Assembly (NCBI GenBank): GCA_015832175.1
Contig: WJXW01000009.1
Span: forward strand, 2,108,001 to 2,172,000
Reading direction: 5' to 3'
DNA: 64,000 nt
Source of the DNA: Paraphaeosphaeria minitans
Taxonomy: Eukaryota > Ascomycota > Dothideomycetes > Pleosporales > Didymosphaeriaceae
Part shown: piece after piece, positions 1 to 12,487 of the stretch
Numbering within the stretch: the stretch's first letter is position 1
Layout of the letters: the number at the start of each line of letters is the position of its first letter
The notes under the pieces: model-generated
Databases searched by the model: none
Told to the model about the DNA's origin: nothing
Seen by the model: the letters and a program-made list of their open reading frames with translations, nothing else
Position numbers and translations under genes: made by a program

Positions 1-279
1 GCATGGCCCCCTGAAGCCGACTTGGCAGGGGTGAGATTTTGTAATGTTTTTGCGTGCCAACGCTAAAGTCCAGCAGAAATTTGCCCTAGGGCCTAAGCCG
101 AACCAATCGCGGGGATACATCATCCCACTATCAAAATTCTCGGCGAAGTGTCGGGATCAGCGCACTGAGACTTGAACTTCTTGAGGTGGGCTGCTGGAAG
201 TTTATTCATAGCGTATATGTTAAGCCTGATTCTCAAATTTTCCATCAAATCACATGATTATCAATGCGATTGGATCAAT

Positions 280-360
280 GGCGTGGTGGCGGAGTGGTTA
301 TCGCGCAAGACTAGAAATCTTGTTCCTTCGGGAGCGTCAGTTCGAATCTGGCCCACGTCG
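280..360 (+). tRNA. tRNA-Ser (anticodon AGA), no intron
   Basis: A complete class II cloverleaf can be folded by eye. The acceptor stem GGCGTGG (280-286) pairs with CCACGTC (353-359) with one wobble, and the discriminator is G360. The anticodon stem is CAAGA/TCTTG around loop CTAGAAA, so the anticodon is AGA at 313-315. A long variable arm (TCC-TTCG-GGA) marks it as serine, and the T arm is GTCAG-TTCGAAT-CTGGC. CCA is not encoded, as is usual in eukaryotes. A T run follows at once. Confidence 0.95.
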
Positions 361-363
361 ATC

Positions 364-370
364 TTTTTTT
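364..370 (+). terminator. Pol III T-run terminator of tRNA-Ser
   Basis: Seven consecutive T residues begin four bases after the discriminator base of the tRNA-Ser gene, which is the expected RNA polymerase III stop. Confidence 0.75.
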
Positions 371-527
371 GTCGCTGTAACCAGTCCAGAGCAGTGCTCA
401 TTGTTCAAACTTTTGTAAGCTGGCAGCTATGTATGCACTTTTCATTTTTGGAAACCATCGCTGTCACTTCTGCTGGAAAGATGCCTGGTTATGATAAGAT
501 TTCGTTATCTAGACAAATGTATCTAGC

Positions 528-1594
528 CTACGAAATCGTGCAAATGATTTTGCCCTTCGTTTTATTCTCCTCCATCAACTGGTGCGCATCCTGGATCTGC
601 TCCCACGGAAACACCTTCTCAACGGGGATCCTGAATCTGCCATCCTTGAATCGCGGCAGCGCATGTTCGACCAGTTGATCGCGCAGCTTCCCTTGGTACT
701 CCTCATCTCTACTCCTCAAGCTGCTGCCTACGAACGATATCCTCTTCCTCACGAACGCACTCATGTCCACACCTTCAGGCAGCTTCGCACCGCCCATGAC
801 GGCCAAACTAACGCACACGCCATCCCTCGCAAGCGCGTTGAGGTTGTCGCCAAAGTACGGTGCACCGACGTAGTCAACAATGATGTCGACGCCCTTGCCA
901 TCCGTTGCCTTGAGCACCTCCTCAGCCCAGTTCTGCGTGGTCGTGTTGTACGCAGCCGTAGCGCCGAGCGTCTTTGCAAACGCGCACTTCTCGTCCTGCC
1001 GCGCCGTCGCATATATCGCAGCCGCGCCATCCGCCCTCGAAAGCTGGATGCCCGCGATAGACACCGACGACGCAGCCGCATGCCAAAGAATCGTCTTCCC
1101 GGGCGCAAACTTCGAAATCAAGTACATGGCCTGCGTCGCCGTGATCCACGTCTCCGGGATCCCTGCGCACTGCTCCCAGCTCAGCTCCTTCGGCTTGCGC
1201 ACAAGCATGTGCGTGCTGACGGCGATGTACTCTGCGTAGGCGCCGCCGTAGGCCAGTCCGAAGACCTCGTCGCCTTTGTTGAAACCTTCTTTGCCGCCGC
1301 CGTCGGCACCGAGCTCTTCGATTATGCCGCTGAACTCTACGCCGAGGATCTTGGAAACACCGGGTGGGACGGGGTACATGCCCTCACGTTGGAGGAGGTC
1401 CATCCGGTTGAGGCCAAAGGCTTTTATGCGCACGAGGGCTTGTGAAGCGGCGGGTTTGGGCCGCTCGACATTGGTTATGTGTAAGGCGGATCTGGGGCCT
1501 TTTCCGCCCTCGATGTCTGTGGATGCGTGTCAACTGAGAGCTTTGTTGAAGGGTGTAGGAGCTACCCACCCACTGCTCTCATCGTGTTCGACAT
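528..1594 (-). CDS. PIG3-type NAD(P)H quinone oxidoreductase (zinc-independent MDR family)
   Basis: Exons are complement(528..1516, 1570..1594), 337 residues. The first exon is only 25 bases (MSNTMRAV plus one base). A 53-base GT..AG intron separates it from the rest, and splicing yields a proper MDR N-terminus that continues into the FGLNRMDLLQREG motif. The N-terminal half is a GroES-like fold, and the Rossmann half carries HAAASSVSIAG followed by the DYVGAPYF segment. No structural zinc cysteine cluster is visible, as in the TP53I3/PIG3 quinone oxidoreductases. These proteins reduce quinones or enones with NADPH in the cytosol. The substrate here is unknown. It is transcribed away from the MFS gene. 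Family call is firm; precise reaction is inferred. Confidence 0.88.
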
Positions 1595-2838
1595 GGTGTG
1601 CAGGGTTCCGTTGCCGCTGCAATTACAGTTCTTAATATTTGAACAGAAACAAGTGTTTTCTGAATTAGTTGGGGACGAAGTATCAGTTTTTGAAGAAGAA
1701 GAAGAAGTGAGGCCGCGGAAGCGTGGGGCTTCGAGATAATGTGGATGCTGTTGTTCCGAGGCATTTCCGCATTACGGAATTGTCGGTCATGACGTAGCGG
1801 GGTATCCAGAGGTCACTCAGCCAGAGCGGGGTCCAAGCAAGCGCTTCAATTGGAACGATACGCTACAACTTTGGAAGGCAAGTTTGTGCAAAAAATGGGG
1901 CTCAGAGCGAATGGATTGTTCGTAAGCAACATTGCACCAGATACTTTGTTCAATACCTTAGGTACTCGTCGTCTGAGAACGACGGGGGATGCTCTCAAGA
2001 CATCTATGGACGGAACTTATGTCAATCCTGAGCCTCTGGTACCGTTCCAGAGGAGAACTTGGCGACAGTGCGATTAATTGCACACCAACCTCACAAGGTT
2101 CGTGTTCGTTAAGTATTGAAAGACGGAATCTGACAAACAGGACAACTGAAAAAAAAAGAAAAGCGGACAAAGCTGTTGTTAGCAGATGATTGAGCGAATG
2201 TGCGATGGGGTTTCGGTTAATTTAGGAATAACGTCTCGTAGAATTGGTGAAGGTAAAGTTACGCATTCTGGCCCCTTTCACCTACGAGGGGCTCACGTCG
2301 TATCAACTCAACAACATCTCCAGGTTGAATTGGTGCGTATAGTTTTGAACAGTCCTTCCTCCAAAGCCAAGTATCAATGCCAGTCGTGTAGATGGTTGGG
2401 GGCCCATCGATGAATCAGAAATGGTTCGCGACTCCAGATGCGCAACTCACTCCGACAGGTTTTGTGCGCCTTTATTTACCCTCCAAGGACTTCTTACTGT
2501 GCAGGTCGTACTATAACATGCAAGAGTTAACCATGACTGGAATCAATTTAACCTACAGACTCTATACGTCGAGAGAGCAGCGAGTCGAGGCATTGGTGCA
2601 GCTCAATCGCGTCATCACCACCATGTAAAACGTATACACTAAATGCTTAACATCCCCACTCTCGACGAACGACTTCTATGAGGCTCCGACTATTTACCGC
2701 AACTACTGCTTGCTTGATTCAAAAGGCGCTCATGTCCGCGATGTTGTCCAGTCTGTGCGACAAGTTTTCCTCTAGGTTTCTTCTACCTGCAGTGTTCGAA
2801 CTTCTTCACGATAACCTTGTGCGTTGCACGCTGCGAAT
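1595..2838. other. Divergent intergenic region, no gene seen
   Basis: This 1.2 kb stretch lies between the starts of the oxidoreductase and the MFS permease. Short open frames occur on both strands, but none has a recognisable motif or plausible splicing. It presumably holds both promoters. I see no repeat or RNA gene. Confidence 0.5.
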
Positions 2839-4509
2839 ATGGATTCATTCTGGCCCATAATGGTATCAAAATCCAAGGAAACCGACATCGGTGTCACTCC
2901 TTCCTTTGACTCTGATGCGCAACCAGCCAGGAAAGAGAACGCATGGATCCGTTTCATGACGGCTTTGAAGTGGTACCCAAAAGACATGCCGTCAGAGGAG
3001 AAGGCGCTTGTTCTCAAGCTCGACCTCAGCATTCTCATATTCGGCTGTTTGTCGTTCTTCACCAAGTACCTCGACCAACAGTCTCTGACAAATGCCTATG
3101 TTAGGTGAGCAAAGAGGGCACTAGTTTCGTCGCCGAAGAGTCTGTACTGATAAGCAAACAGTGGAATGAAAGAAGAGCTTCATCTCTTCGGTAACGAGAT
3201 AAACTACTTGACGGCGACTTTCTGGGCCTCGTACTGCACTTTCATGATCCCAGCGTGCTACTTCCTGACACATTACCCAGCGAACCTGGTCCTGCCGATT
3301 CTCGAGGTAGGCTGGGCCCTCTCAACATTTGGCCTCGCTTGGGCGCAGAACGTCGAGACTGTATATGCAATGCGTTTCTTCACCGGTGTCTTCGAGTGCT
3401 GTAGCTTCACCGGCACGATCTACGTTATTGGAAGCTGGTACAGGCCCACAGAAGTCGGTCGACGTGTCGCATTGTTCTATGTCGCTGCTCCACTGGGCAC
3501 AATGTTCGCGGGATACTTACAAGCCGCCGCCTACACAAATCTGAACGGTGTCCACGGACTGAGCGGATGGAGGTAAACAGCCGCGACATATTTCTCACGA
3601 GCATCGAGATGACTGGTGCAGGTGGCTTTTCATCGTCGACGCCATCATCACACTGCCCATATCGCTGTTAGGCTTCTTCGTATTCCCAGACGTCCCGTCG
3701 AGAAAGAAGCCGCGCTTCCTATCCGAGTCTGACCACCTCTTTGCCCAGAAGCGCATTGCCGGGAAGACCGCACCCCCGCAACTCCGGATATCGCGATCCA
3801 TCTTTCGACGCGTGTTCGCGCGATGGCACTGGTACCTCTTCGTTGCGCAATGGTCCCTCATGGACCAGAACTTGCTACCGAGTGGCTCGCCCTTCTCACT
3901 GTACCTCAAAGCGAACAGCGACATCTACTCCGTCGTGCGTATCAACACGCTGCCGACCATTGCCACGGCAGTGAGCGTCGTTGTCGCGCTCACGTGCGGT
4001 ATCGTCGCGGACAGGACGGGACGGTTCTGGCTGCCTGCATACGTGGCCACGCTGCCGGTGATCGTTGGTTGTGCACTTCTGGTCGCATGGAACGTCGGCG
4101 AATCGGGACGCCTTGCGGGTTTCATCCTCACAGGATTTGAAGGGGGTGAGCTGATTATAACAATCGAAAATTCGGTCATGGCTGACTTGACATAGCGCTG
4201 TCTCCACTTACGATGGGCTGGGCTACTGTCGCCATGGCTGGGGATGCGGAGGAGCGTGCGGTTGTCACTGCGAGTATGAACGCTATTGGACAAGGCATCA
4301 CGGCTGGTACGCAAGTGGTGCAGTACGCTGCGACCGATGCGCCGAGGTTCAAAGGTGGCTTTGCGAGCAATCTAGCGACTTCGGTTGCGCAGCTTGTGTT
4401 AATATCAGCGATCTTGTGGCTGAGCTCGCGTGACAAGAAAGTGAGGGACGACAGAGAGAAGAATTTGGAGAATGGAGAGGCTCCCATCGCTGTCGCAACG
4501 AAGTTGTGA
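2839..4509 (+). CDS. MFS permease, Dal5-like anion:cation symporter family
   Basis: Exons are 2839..3104, 3162..3572, 3622..4145 and 4196..4509, 504 residues, the usual length for the family. All introns are about 50 bases. The ATG at 2839 is the first in frame; an upstream TTG was ignored. The sequence shows the Dal5/allantoate-permease layout: a hydrophilic N-terminus, TM1 followed by FTKYLDQQSLTNAYVSGMKE, a YVIGSWYRPTEVGRRVALFY loop, a mid-protein hydrophilic loop, and the late motif GALSPLTMGW with WATVAMAGDAEERA, restored exactly by the last splice. Members import small carboxylated or ureido compounds such as allantoate, pantothenate or nicotinate at the plasma membrane. The substrate cannot be read from sequence. 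Confidence 0.9.
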
Positions 4510-7344
4510 TGTGTGAATAGTATAGATATGCTATCGGAAGAGAAACATGACATTTGAACGCTTGTGGCTCAGACGACGGCGAGTTTGCTGCTTTGCTACA
4601 AATCGACCATGTCAAGTGATCTCGAAAACTCAAGAACGTGTGAAAGAAAGAAAGAAAGAAAGTAAGAAAGAAAAACGAAACTCAAGAGACAATACAGTAG
4701 TATACTCTAATACTACCTGTGAGAACAAGAAGCATCACATCGTCACCGTAAAACACGCCCAAGCCACACACCCCTACGCTCTCCACACTGCCACCTGACC
4801 CTCACCCCCCAAAAAAAACATATTTGACCCAGTTAGTATAACATCAGATTTCCCTTAAACAGCCCAGCCACCAAATCCACCCCCGCTATCAGGCACATGC
4901 ATCCACCGCATCAAAGCAAGCAAAAACCTTGGCGAGGATTGACTCCCAAAACTCCAGCATCCAACACGACATTACTCGACTGACCTACAACCCAGTCGAC
5001 GGAGCGACGTCATCGATCTTTGGGTACTACCACGGAAAGCCAGCGATGTAAAACCTTTTCTGTGGCATGTACCGCCGAATAGAGGACAGCTAATTATAGG
5101 GGCACAGGAAGTCTTGTCTAGACTAGATTACAAACAATAATAATAATAACAACAACATGTTCAAGAAAAAGGCGCACGATAGGAGCCAAAAAAAAAGATG
5201 GCAGGAGGGAGTGTGGTGTCGGTGTCGATAAGATGGCAGAAAGATGTGTCGGGGTACTGTAGGTAAGGATGTTGTCTCGACTCTCGGTATATGGGGACTT
5301 GCTTTTGGAAAGAAAGACATGGCCGCTTTTTCTGGATACATCTCTGGAGATGGTGGCATTTTTGTTTTAAAGGGAAAGCAGGGTGGGTGTGGTATTATCT
5401 GGTCGCTAGGGAGTCTGATCTAGTTTACTACTTATAAGTACAGTAGGTACAAGACTTTGGGATATTATTCATCAATCCATGACTACTATCCCTCCACCGC
5501 CCGGCCAGGTAAGAGATTCAGAGTGTTTTAGCCCGGAAAGATGGTGGTGGTGGTGGTGGTTATGATATCTTCCCCAACGCTGACAAGAGTGCTCTAGCAG
5601 TCAGCTTAGTTTGTTATCCCTTTTAGTCTTGTACCTATGCATCTAATATGTCGTGCATTAAAATACGCACATGCTCATACCCACCAAAATGACCTACCTA
5701 CTCTAACAAAAAGGTAACCCCACAACCGAATCACACACCAGCTATCTATTGCCTATAGCAAACCCTCCAACCGTGATGCTGCAATTCTTAAAAACAGACA
5801 CCTAGTAAAACCACACCCTACCTACCTCCACGTCTCAGACATGATAAACCTGTATCCACATCCTTCCAGCTCCCTCGAAAAAAAAGATGATGAACTGCGA
5901 CGCAATTTGGATTAGTTGGTTAGTTGGCTGGGTGGGACAAGCAGACCTCACAGAGCAGAGCAAACAGCGACACGACCGACGACTTTTGCGGTAATGCAAT
6001 CGAAAACAAGAAGAGTGTTTGCAATGGAGTGGTCCTTAGTACTTACGGACCCGGATCCTGGGCGTGATGATTCGGATTTAGAGGATGGTGGTCGAGTTCC
6101 AGGCACCCCTTGCGTCGATGGGGTCAAGTGTAGCTCTGCATGTGCCACGCAGCTGAGACCGAGCGGAGCCGGAGCGGAGCCGGGGATGCGTGTCGGAGAG
6201 ACGGCTGGACGCGTAGGCTGGACGCGTGGCTGTTGCTGCTGCTGCTGCTGAGGTGAGATTGTGCCGCAGCGGAGCGGGTGCTAGACAGGAAGACACAAGC
6301 GCCACAGTACAGGTTTTAGATTCTCAAATACCTACGCCAGACGAGCGAGCGTATTAGTGGAATTGGGGGTGGGTGTTGTGAAGTGAATGGCATGTTTGAA
6401 ATAAGGGGGATTGGAAGAAATGGGGAAGCAACCCACGCTCGAGCCCATCCTCAACGCCAGCAGACCAGGCGACGATGCGTAGAGAGAGGTAGTTGACGAG
6501 ATGGAAGCATGTACAATAAAGATGGATGGGTTGATGGATGGATAATCAATCAATCGACCAATCCACTACCTAACCAAGCCAAGACGAACCCGAACCCAAA
6601 TCCGCAGCCACCCATTACCGCAGCCGCCGACTCGAACCCAAGCAACGCAATCACGCTCCCGCACACATTCAATCGTAACCATCCCATCCCATCCCAATCC
6701 GCAAAACAATAAACAAAAAAAGAAAAACAAAAACCTATTCTTCCCACCCCAAAACAGCAACCGAAAGACAAAAGAAGGCATAAAACCCCTCGACGCCCGC
6801 TCCCCCCAGCCGGTGGTATATTCCAATCTCTTCTCTGCAGTAAAACAACGCGCCGAAACCACGCAAGAAAACTCATAATGCAGGACACGTCGTAGCGAAT
6901 GAGAAGGGGTAATCATGCCAGCAAAAGGAAAGTTCCAGCCATGCCATGCCATCCTGCTGCTCTCGCTCTCGTGGGGGTATCATCGAGCCGGTAATAAGAG
7001 AACGAGCCCTGCCCGTCGACATGGTGTGTAAAATAAGCAAAACATAGGCACAGACAGCAAACAAATGAACCGGCATGTATATCATGGGTCAAAAAGGATT
7101 CGTGGGCATATTTCGATGGTCGTCAGGTCGTTCCGATTCGTCTCGTCTCGTCTCGTCTCGTCTCGTGCGAAGCAATGAAGCGGTAGGTTCTCGAACACCC
7201 TTCAGAGTGTTTCCGAAGAGCTTGTATCCAGCCCAAGATGAAAAGTGGTGGTGGTACGAGTGGAGAGGTGCGTCTAGCTCTCAACCTCGTTCTCTGGTGA
7301 ATATAGTGTGCGATCAGTCGTATCTGACCGACGCGTCCGTCTCA
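4510..7344. other. Long gene-poor intergenic region with simple repeats
   Basis: About 2.8 kb lies between the MFS permease stop and the C2H2 regulator stop. I see no coding region with family resemblance. It holds a GAAA run (about 4642-4675), several A-rich tracts, a CTG run (about 6232-6250) and a TCTCG run (about 7136-7166). Both flanking genes end here, so long 3' UTRs are likely. Confidence 0.5.
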
Positions 7345-9616
7345 CTAACGGTTTCCAACTTGCTCCCCGGTGGCAACAGCTACAAGCGCTTCCAGTCGTC
7401 TCATATCGTCCGCAGGCGGCTGGGTAATTGGCGGGCCAAAGGTAACGTGTCCTCTCTCCGGTTGTTGGTAGGATCGATACGACGGGGTCGACAGACTGTG
7501 ACCATGGTACGATTGCTGCTGGCTGTAAATCGGGTGAGGTCGGTCCATGATTGAAGTGCGGACGGGCTTGTGTTCTTCAACAGGTGCCCCAAGAGGTTGC
7601 GACTCGACATAGCCATTGCTGTGTACGATGGCTGGATGATACTCTGTCATCGTGGAGTTGGAAGGGGTTGGGACTCCTTCACTGCTGCTTGAATCTTCTG
7701 GCGAGGTCCGCTGCACCGTTCGGACCGGTTGAGGAGGAATGTTGGGGTTTACAGGCCCATTGTACCAGGCTTGACGCTTGTTTCTTTTGGGTGTAACTGG
7801 GATTTCCAGCGACGTCCTGGATGTCTCAGGAATAGGGTGTTGCATTCTAGGGGAGCCATTGGGCTGCTGGCTGAAGTAGGCTGGATGGGGCGCGGTTGTA
7901 GGACGAGCATGTGTAGTTTGTCCTGGGCTTCTCTGGTACTGAGCCCAGGCTTCTCTTTGGTGATTCGGGCTTGCTATCTCGAGATTGGTAAAGCCTCTCT
8001 GCAGATTCGTATCCCATGAAATACTAGTGCGCTTCTCGTGCTTGATCGCCGGACGAAGATCCGTAGGAGCGTGGTAGGTGAGTGGTCGCGTGGGTGCATC
8101 GATTTGCATGGGGCTTGGTTGACGGCGCGGCATGGGCGGGGGCGGGGCGTGATCGAAGCTTTCAATTCCGGGCAACCTTGTTTGGGAGGCAGCAGGTTGC
8201 GACGTAAATGAAGGCCGCGGGGCATCCGGAGTTTGGTGATAGCCTAGTCCGCTAGTAGCAGGTCGAGGTCCGGCATATGATCCTGGGTGCCACGTTCGTC
8301 TCCTCCAGTCTGCGTCCGCATTCGATTCCCTTCGTGAGACAGGGGATTCTGGGGCTACCGGACTTGCGTAGGAGCTGCCCTGAGGATAGAAAGTGCTAGG
8401 TGGGGTAGCTGATGGAACAGGCGTAATGTACTGGGGCGGGTATTGGCCTGCAGGACCAGAAAAAGGGTTCCCGTTGGAAGGCACGGAGAGCCGCCGTCCA
8501 CTCGGCATGGGCCCTACTCCGCTCCAGGAAACGGGCCGTGAAGTTGACGCCACAGGCGACTGCACCGCGGAGCTGAAACGACTCGGACTTCCGGTGGCCG
8601 TGGAGAATGTAGCCGATGTCGGCGTCGTGGCATCGTTGTAGTCGACAATCTGCGGCCCCGGGCTACCCATGAGCGGGGGGTTGTAAGCGTCCATGGTGTT
8701 GAGCGACAAGCGTGCCCGTGCAGGCCCGTCGTTGGCCATGGCAAGTGGAGGCGGCCGGCGACGCACGTCGGGAGACGGAGCTACGCTCATATTCGAAGCA
8801 GTAGAGGTGATGCTGGAGGACGAAAGGTTCCTGCTGTGCCCTCTACTATTGCCCCCTGTGCTTCCTAGCGTATTGGCACGGGAGCGATTCCCGGGTGGTC
8901 GTACACGATCGGTTCGGATCTGTCTCTGGAATCGAGTGCCGGTCGCAGCGAGGGAGTCTCCTGGGATGTCTTCATTGACGTGGACTGTCTGCGCATGCTG
9001 TCGCAGGTTGTCAAGTCGGGAAAATCGTCGGGAGCAATGGCACTGGAACGGTCGTTCACCTGTGTGCTTGCTGCCAACCGTTAGCGTTCTGCTTCTCACG
9101 AGCATGGGGATTTTCATACCGAATGTGGCGGGCCAGGTGCTCGCTCCGTGTGAAGCTCAGGTGGCATGGCGGAAACTCTGTGCAAAAGAAGCGTTGACCC
9201 TTCTTCTTCTTCTTCTTCGAAGCTGATTTGGCATCCCCGCTACCACTCTCGTCTTCGGAAGCGTCCTTGCCCTCTTCTTCGGCACCGCCCATCTCCACAT
9301 CCTGTGAGCCCGCAGACTGCGAAGAGCGATGCGAGTCTTCGCGCGACAGAGGGTGTCTGCTGGGGGTGGTGCTGAGCTTGCGTGAGGGCGTGAAGGGCGA
9401 CGAAGGAAGAGGGCGCTGGCCGGCGAGACCAGCGAAAGAGTTACGCGTCGGTGTTTTGGCCGAGGCATCTTCGACGCGTGGGTCGTCCGAAGGCTTCGCG
9501 TCGCTGAACAAGGTGCTATTCGGTCGAGGGGTGGTAGGTGTCGTCTCTTCGCCTGGACGTCCGGGAGGAGGTTCGGGCACGGCCAGCGTGGTGTTGACGG
9601 CTCGAAAGGTCGACAT
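7345..9616 (-). CDS. C2H2 transcription factor with a tandem two-finger domain (Usv1/Rgm1-like fingers)
   Basis: Exons are complement(7345..9070, 9120..9616), 740 residues. The 49-base intron falls inside the finger domain. Splicing joins HLARHIR to [12 protein letters not shown], giving two adjacent C2H2 fingers at about residues 148-200 with the linker HTGERPF. The first finger is preceded by a lysine-rich patch (SKKKKKKG), a likely nuclear signal. The second finger starts with CHC rather than the usual CxxC spacing, as in related fungal proteins I recall. The rest is a long Pro/Ser/Thr-rich disordered tail. Fingers of this kind occur in yeast Usv1/Rgm1-type stress and carbon regulators. 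Some fungal relatives carry the name AmdX in my memory, but I cannot confirm that here. Likely a nuclear DNA-binding regulator; target genes unknown. Confidence 0.82.
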
Positions 9617-10431
9617 GTCGAAGACTAGGTGCGTGCAGGACGCGATCAGTGCTAGAGGTTGTCGTCTTGTGCCGTCGTGAAGACGCGCTGTGGCTCGCGA
9701 CCAACGACGAACTCGCGGTCTGCACCGGAAGAGCTGATGCTCTGGTAGGCCACTCGGGCGCTGGCTAGAAGGACTCGTTGGTGAGCGGGGCGATATCGCA
9801 GAGCGGCATGGAGTTGAACAGTGTGCAGTAGGAGCTCGCGTAGCGGCGGAGGAGGCTGGGAGTGAAGCTGATGACGAATCGAGGGCGGCGCACTTGTAAC
9901 ATCCGGGTTGTGGTGCTTCGGTGGAGAATGAAGCGAAACAAACCAACGGCCAGCCTCGGTGACTTCAAGGTGGGCTTGGAAGAGGGTGCACCAACAGCTG
10001 GGCGGTAGTGGTGGTGGTGGTGGTGGATGCGGGTTCGAGGTGGATGCGCCGAGTCGAGTGCTCAGGGCAGTGAGCTACGGGGACGATAAGACGCTGGAGG
10101 GGCGATCCCCGCCACCAAAAGACGGCTCTGAGCTGCAGCGTTTATGCACAGCAAAGGCACGGGCGGAGGCGAGCAGGGTGCGGCTCTCACGAACGGACAA
10201 GGGCAGTTTGAACAGAGGCCGAGGCAGGCAGAATGAGCGGATTAGGGCAACCTTGGCCGTCGAGGACAAATTGCGACGCAACGAGCAGAGCATGCGAGGG
10301 GCTGGGTGGCCTCATGCCATGTAAGCAGCCTTGGCGTCCATTTGTCGTCTGGTGTGAAGTTTGTGCCCTGGGGCCGAGCGTCGCAGGTGCAGATCCTTTT
10401 GAAAAGACCCGTCCATGAAAAAGACCTGGCC

Positions 10432-10770
10432 ATGGATAATGATACGGGCCATGAATGATGATACGGGCCATGAATGATGATACGGGCCATGAATGATGAT
10501 ACGGGCCATGAATGATGATACGGGCCATGAATGATGATACGGGCCATGAATGATGATACGGGCCATGAAATGATGATACGGGCCATGAATGATCTTACCG
10601 TCCATGAATGATGATACCGTCCATGAATGATCTTACCGTCCATGAATGATCTTACCGTCCATGAATGATCTTACCGTCCATGAATGATCTTACCGTCCAT
10701 GAATAATCTTACCGTCCATGAATGATCTTACCGTCCATGAACGATGCTACCGTCCGTGAATGATGCTACC
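10432..10770. repeat. 19-bp minisatellite, about 18 copies, two variant blocks
   Basis: The unit is 19 bases. The first part (to about 10590) is built of ATGAATGATGATACGGGCC-like units and the second part of ATGAATGATCTTACCGTCC-like units. The last copies drift to ATGCTACCGTCC. Because 19 is not a multiple of three, the array is open in several minus-strand frames, which explains the overlapping open frames there. I do not consider it coding. Confidence 0.9.
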
Positions 10771-10850
10771 ACTCAGCCGCCAGCCAAGCCCATGCTACAC
10801 AGGTAAGAGCGAGCGTGGCAAAGACTCCCTCGCACAGTACGAGTAGGTAG

Positions 10851-10903
10851 AGTCCAGGAAGACATCCGTCTCGCACCCCGTGAGTCCAGGAAGACATCCG
10901 TCT
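10851..10903. repeat. Short direct repeat, 21 bp twice
   Basis: The 21-base string beginning AGTCCAGGAAGACATCCG occurs at 10851-10871 and again at 10883-10903, 32 bases apart. It leads into the CCTA array. Confidence 0.8.
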
Positions 10904-10940
10904 TACACCCACCGTGCCGTCCAGGAACAGCGCCACGAGT

Positions 10941-11087
10941 CCTACCTACCTACCTACCTACCTACCTACCTACCTACCTACCTACCTACCTACCTACCTA
11001 CCTACCTACCTACCTACCTACCTACCTACCTACCTACCTACCTACCTACCTACCTACCTACCTACCTACCTACCTACCTACCTACCT
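10941..11087. repeat. Perfect CCTA tetranucleotide array, about 37 copies
   Basis: Nearly 150 uninterrupted bases of CCTA. A 27-base direct repeat beginning AGGAACAGCGCCACGAGTCC lies on both sides, at 10923-10949 and 11111-11137, so the array sits inside a duplicated segment. Confidence 0.95.
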
Positions 11088-11362
11088 ATACCTACCCACC
11101 CAGTGAGTCTAGGAACAGCGCCACGAGTCCTACCTACAGTCCAGGAAGCCAGGAATCCGGGAACCCAGGAACCAGCCATGCAGGTGGAGCCTTTACGCCA
11201 TGCATCCATGCGGGATACCACGCAGCCATGCAAGTTGGCAGGTACAGTAGGTAGGTACGGTAGGTACAGCGATGTCCAGCGCCGGCGACGCAGGCTCGGA
11301 CCTTTCCCTCCATGTGCATCCATCCTGCCTCGGCGGCCGGAAAGATTCGATAGGTAGGTACG

Positions 11363-11402
11363 ACTGCGACTACGACTGCGACTGCGACGGCGACTGCGAC
11401 TG
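11363..11402. repeat. CGACTG-type hexamer array
   Basis: About 40 bases of near-perfect CGACTG/CGACTA units. No coding role is apparent. Confidence 0.75.
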
Positions 11403-11538
11403 AAGCATGGCGCGCTTCGTCTTGATCGAGGCTTCACCGCCCCTGTTTCACGTGCCGTTGTGAGACGTGAGACGCGAGCGAAGCTTGGAGCGCACTTGCG
11501 GAGGTGTTCAGTTCAGCCCGTCAGAAGTCGTCAGCAGG

Positions 11539-11626
11539 TGGTGGTGCTGGTGGTGCTGGTGGTGCTGGTGCTGGTGGTGCTGGTGCTGGTGGTGCTGGTG
11601 CTGGTGCTGGTGCTGGTGCTGGTGCT
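11539..11626. repeat. GGTGCT / GGT trinucleotide-type array
   Basis: About 88 bases of mixed GGTGGTGCT and GGTGCT units. Open frames across it encode only Ala-Gly or Val-Leu runs and are not considered genes. Confidence 0.85.
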
Positions 11627-12487
11627 AGGGAGGGAGGTGAGAGCGTGACCAGACAGACTATCCTGACGCGACCTACCGGGCGTTACGTGCAGAATGCTAC
11701 TAGACATCTAGTCTAGGTAGTTAGGCACCTACCTACTAGGTAGACCAACACACCAAGCGTACCTACCTAGCTGCAAGGGCTGCCAGGGTGCGCTCCCATG
11801 CGATGCACCGAATCGTCTAGGTCCAACACATGTTTTCCGTACCTTGCGGAAGCGAAAAGACTACTCAGTCTAGTCGGCCGACGGTGCAAGCTAGCTACCA
11901 CAGGAGGTATCTACACTTTCACCGCGTTGAACAGATCGGATCAAAGAGACCAGCTCACCGGCCAGAGGCTGCAAGACGCCACGTCCGTCTGGTGCTGGGA
12001 GCCGCCGAGCGACTTGGCGTGGACGGCCGGGCTCTTTTCTCGCCTCTGCCTGCCACTTCGGATGGGGTGGCCGTCCGGTGTTTGTTGTGTTGGAAGCGCG
12101 GCATGCGCGGCGCGCCCAAACAGATGTACGGTAAGGCTGGATGGTCTTTGTTGGACTGCCTTGCACACAAGCCAGACCGGGACCCAGACCAACAGGCCGC
12201 TCACGCATCACCGACAAACGGGCATCATCCAACCGCCGAGCCAACCCACACTTACCTAGGTATCTACCTACCCTCCCTCTCGCCCTGAACAAGCCCGACT
12301 TCCGCTCCCTGGGCAACCGCAGCGCGGCCCACGACGCGACCTTTGACGGGCGACGGGCGCGTGGTGTTGAGGGGCATCTGGTCGGCGCTAGGAAGCACTC
12401 GGCATCTGCGCTAGACTAGGCAGTCTACCTACTCCGGACCTCGTGCATTGCATCACTCATTAGATCTGGCTAGTAGGTACCTACCTC

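Noticed and set aside
582..1445. 287-codon plus-strand open frame
   Set aside because: Antisense to the PIG3-type oxidoreductase, Arg/Leu-rich, without motif.
4510..7344. Possible RIP-mutated transposon in the long gap
   Set aside because: No recognisable transposase, LTR or strong AT collapse; only simple repeats and A-rich tracts are visible.
10242..10643. Repetitive 133-codon open frame and two overlapping ones
   Set aside because: They are products of the 19-bp minisatellite, which is open in several frames at once; none has a start context or domain.
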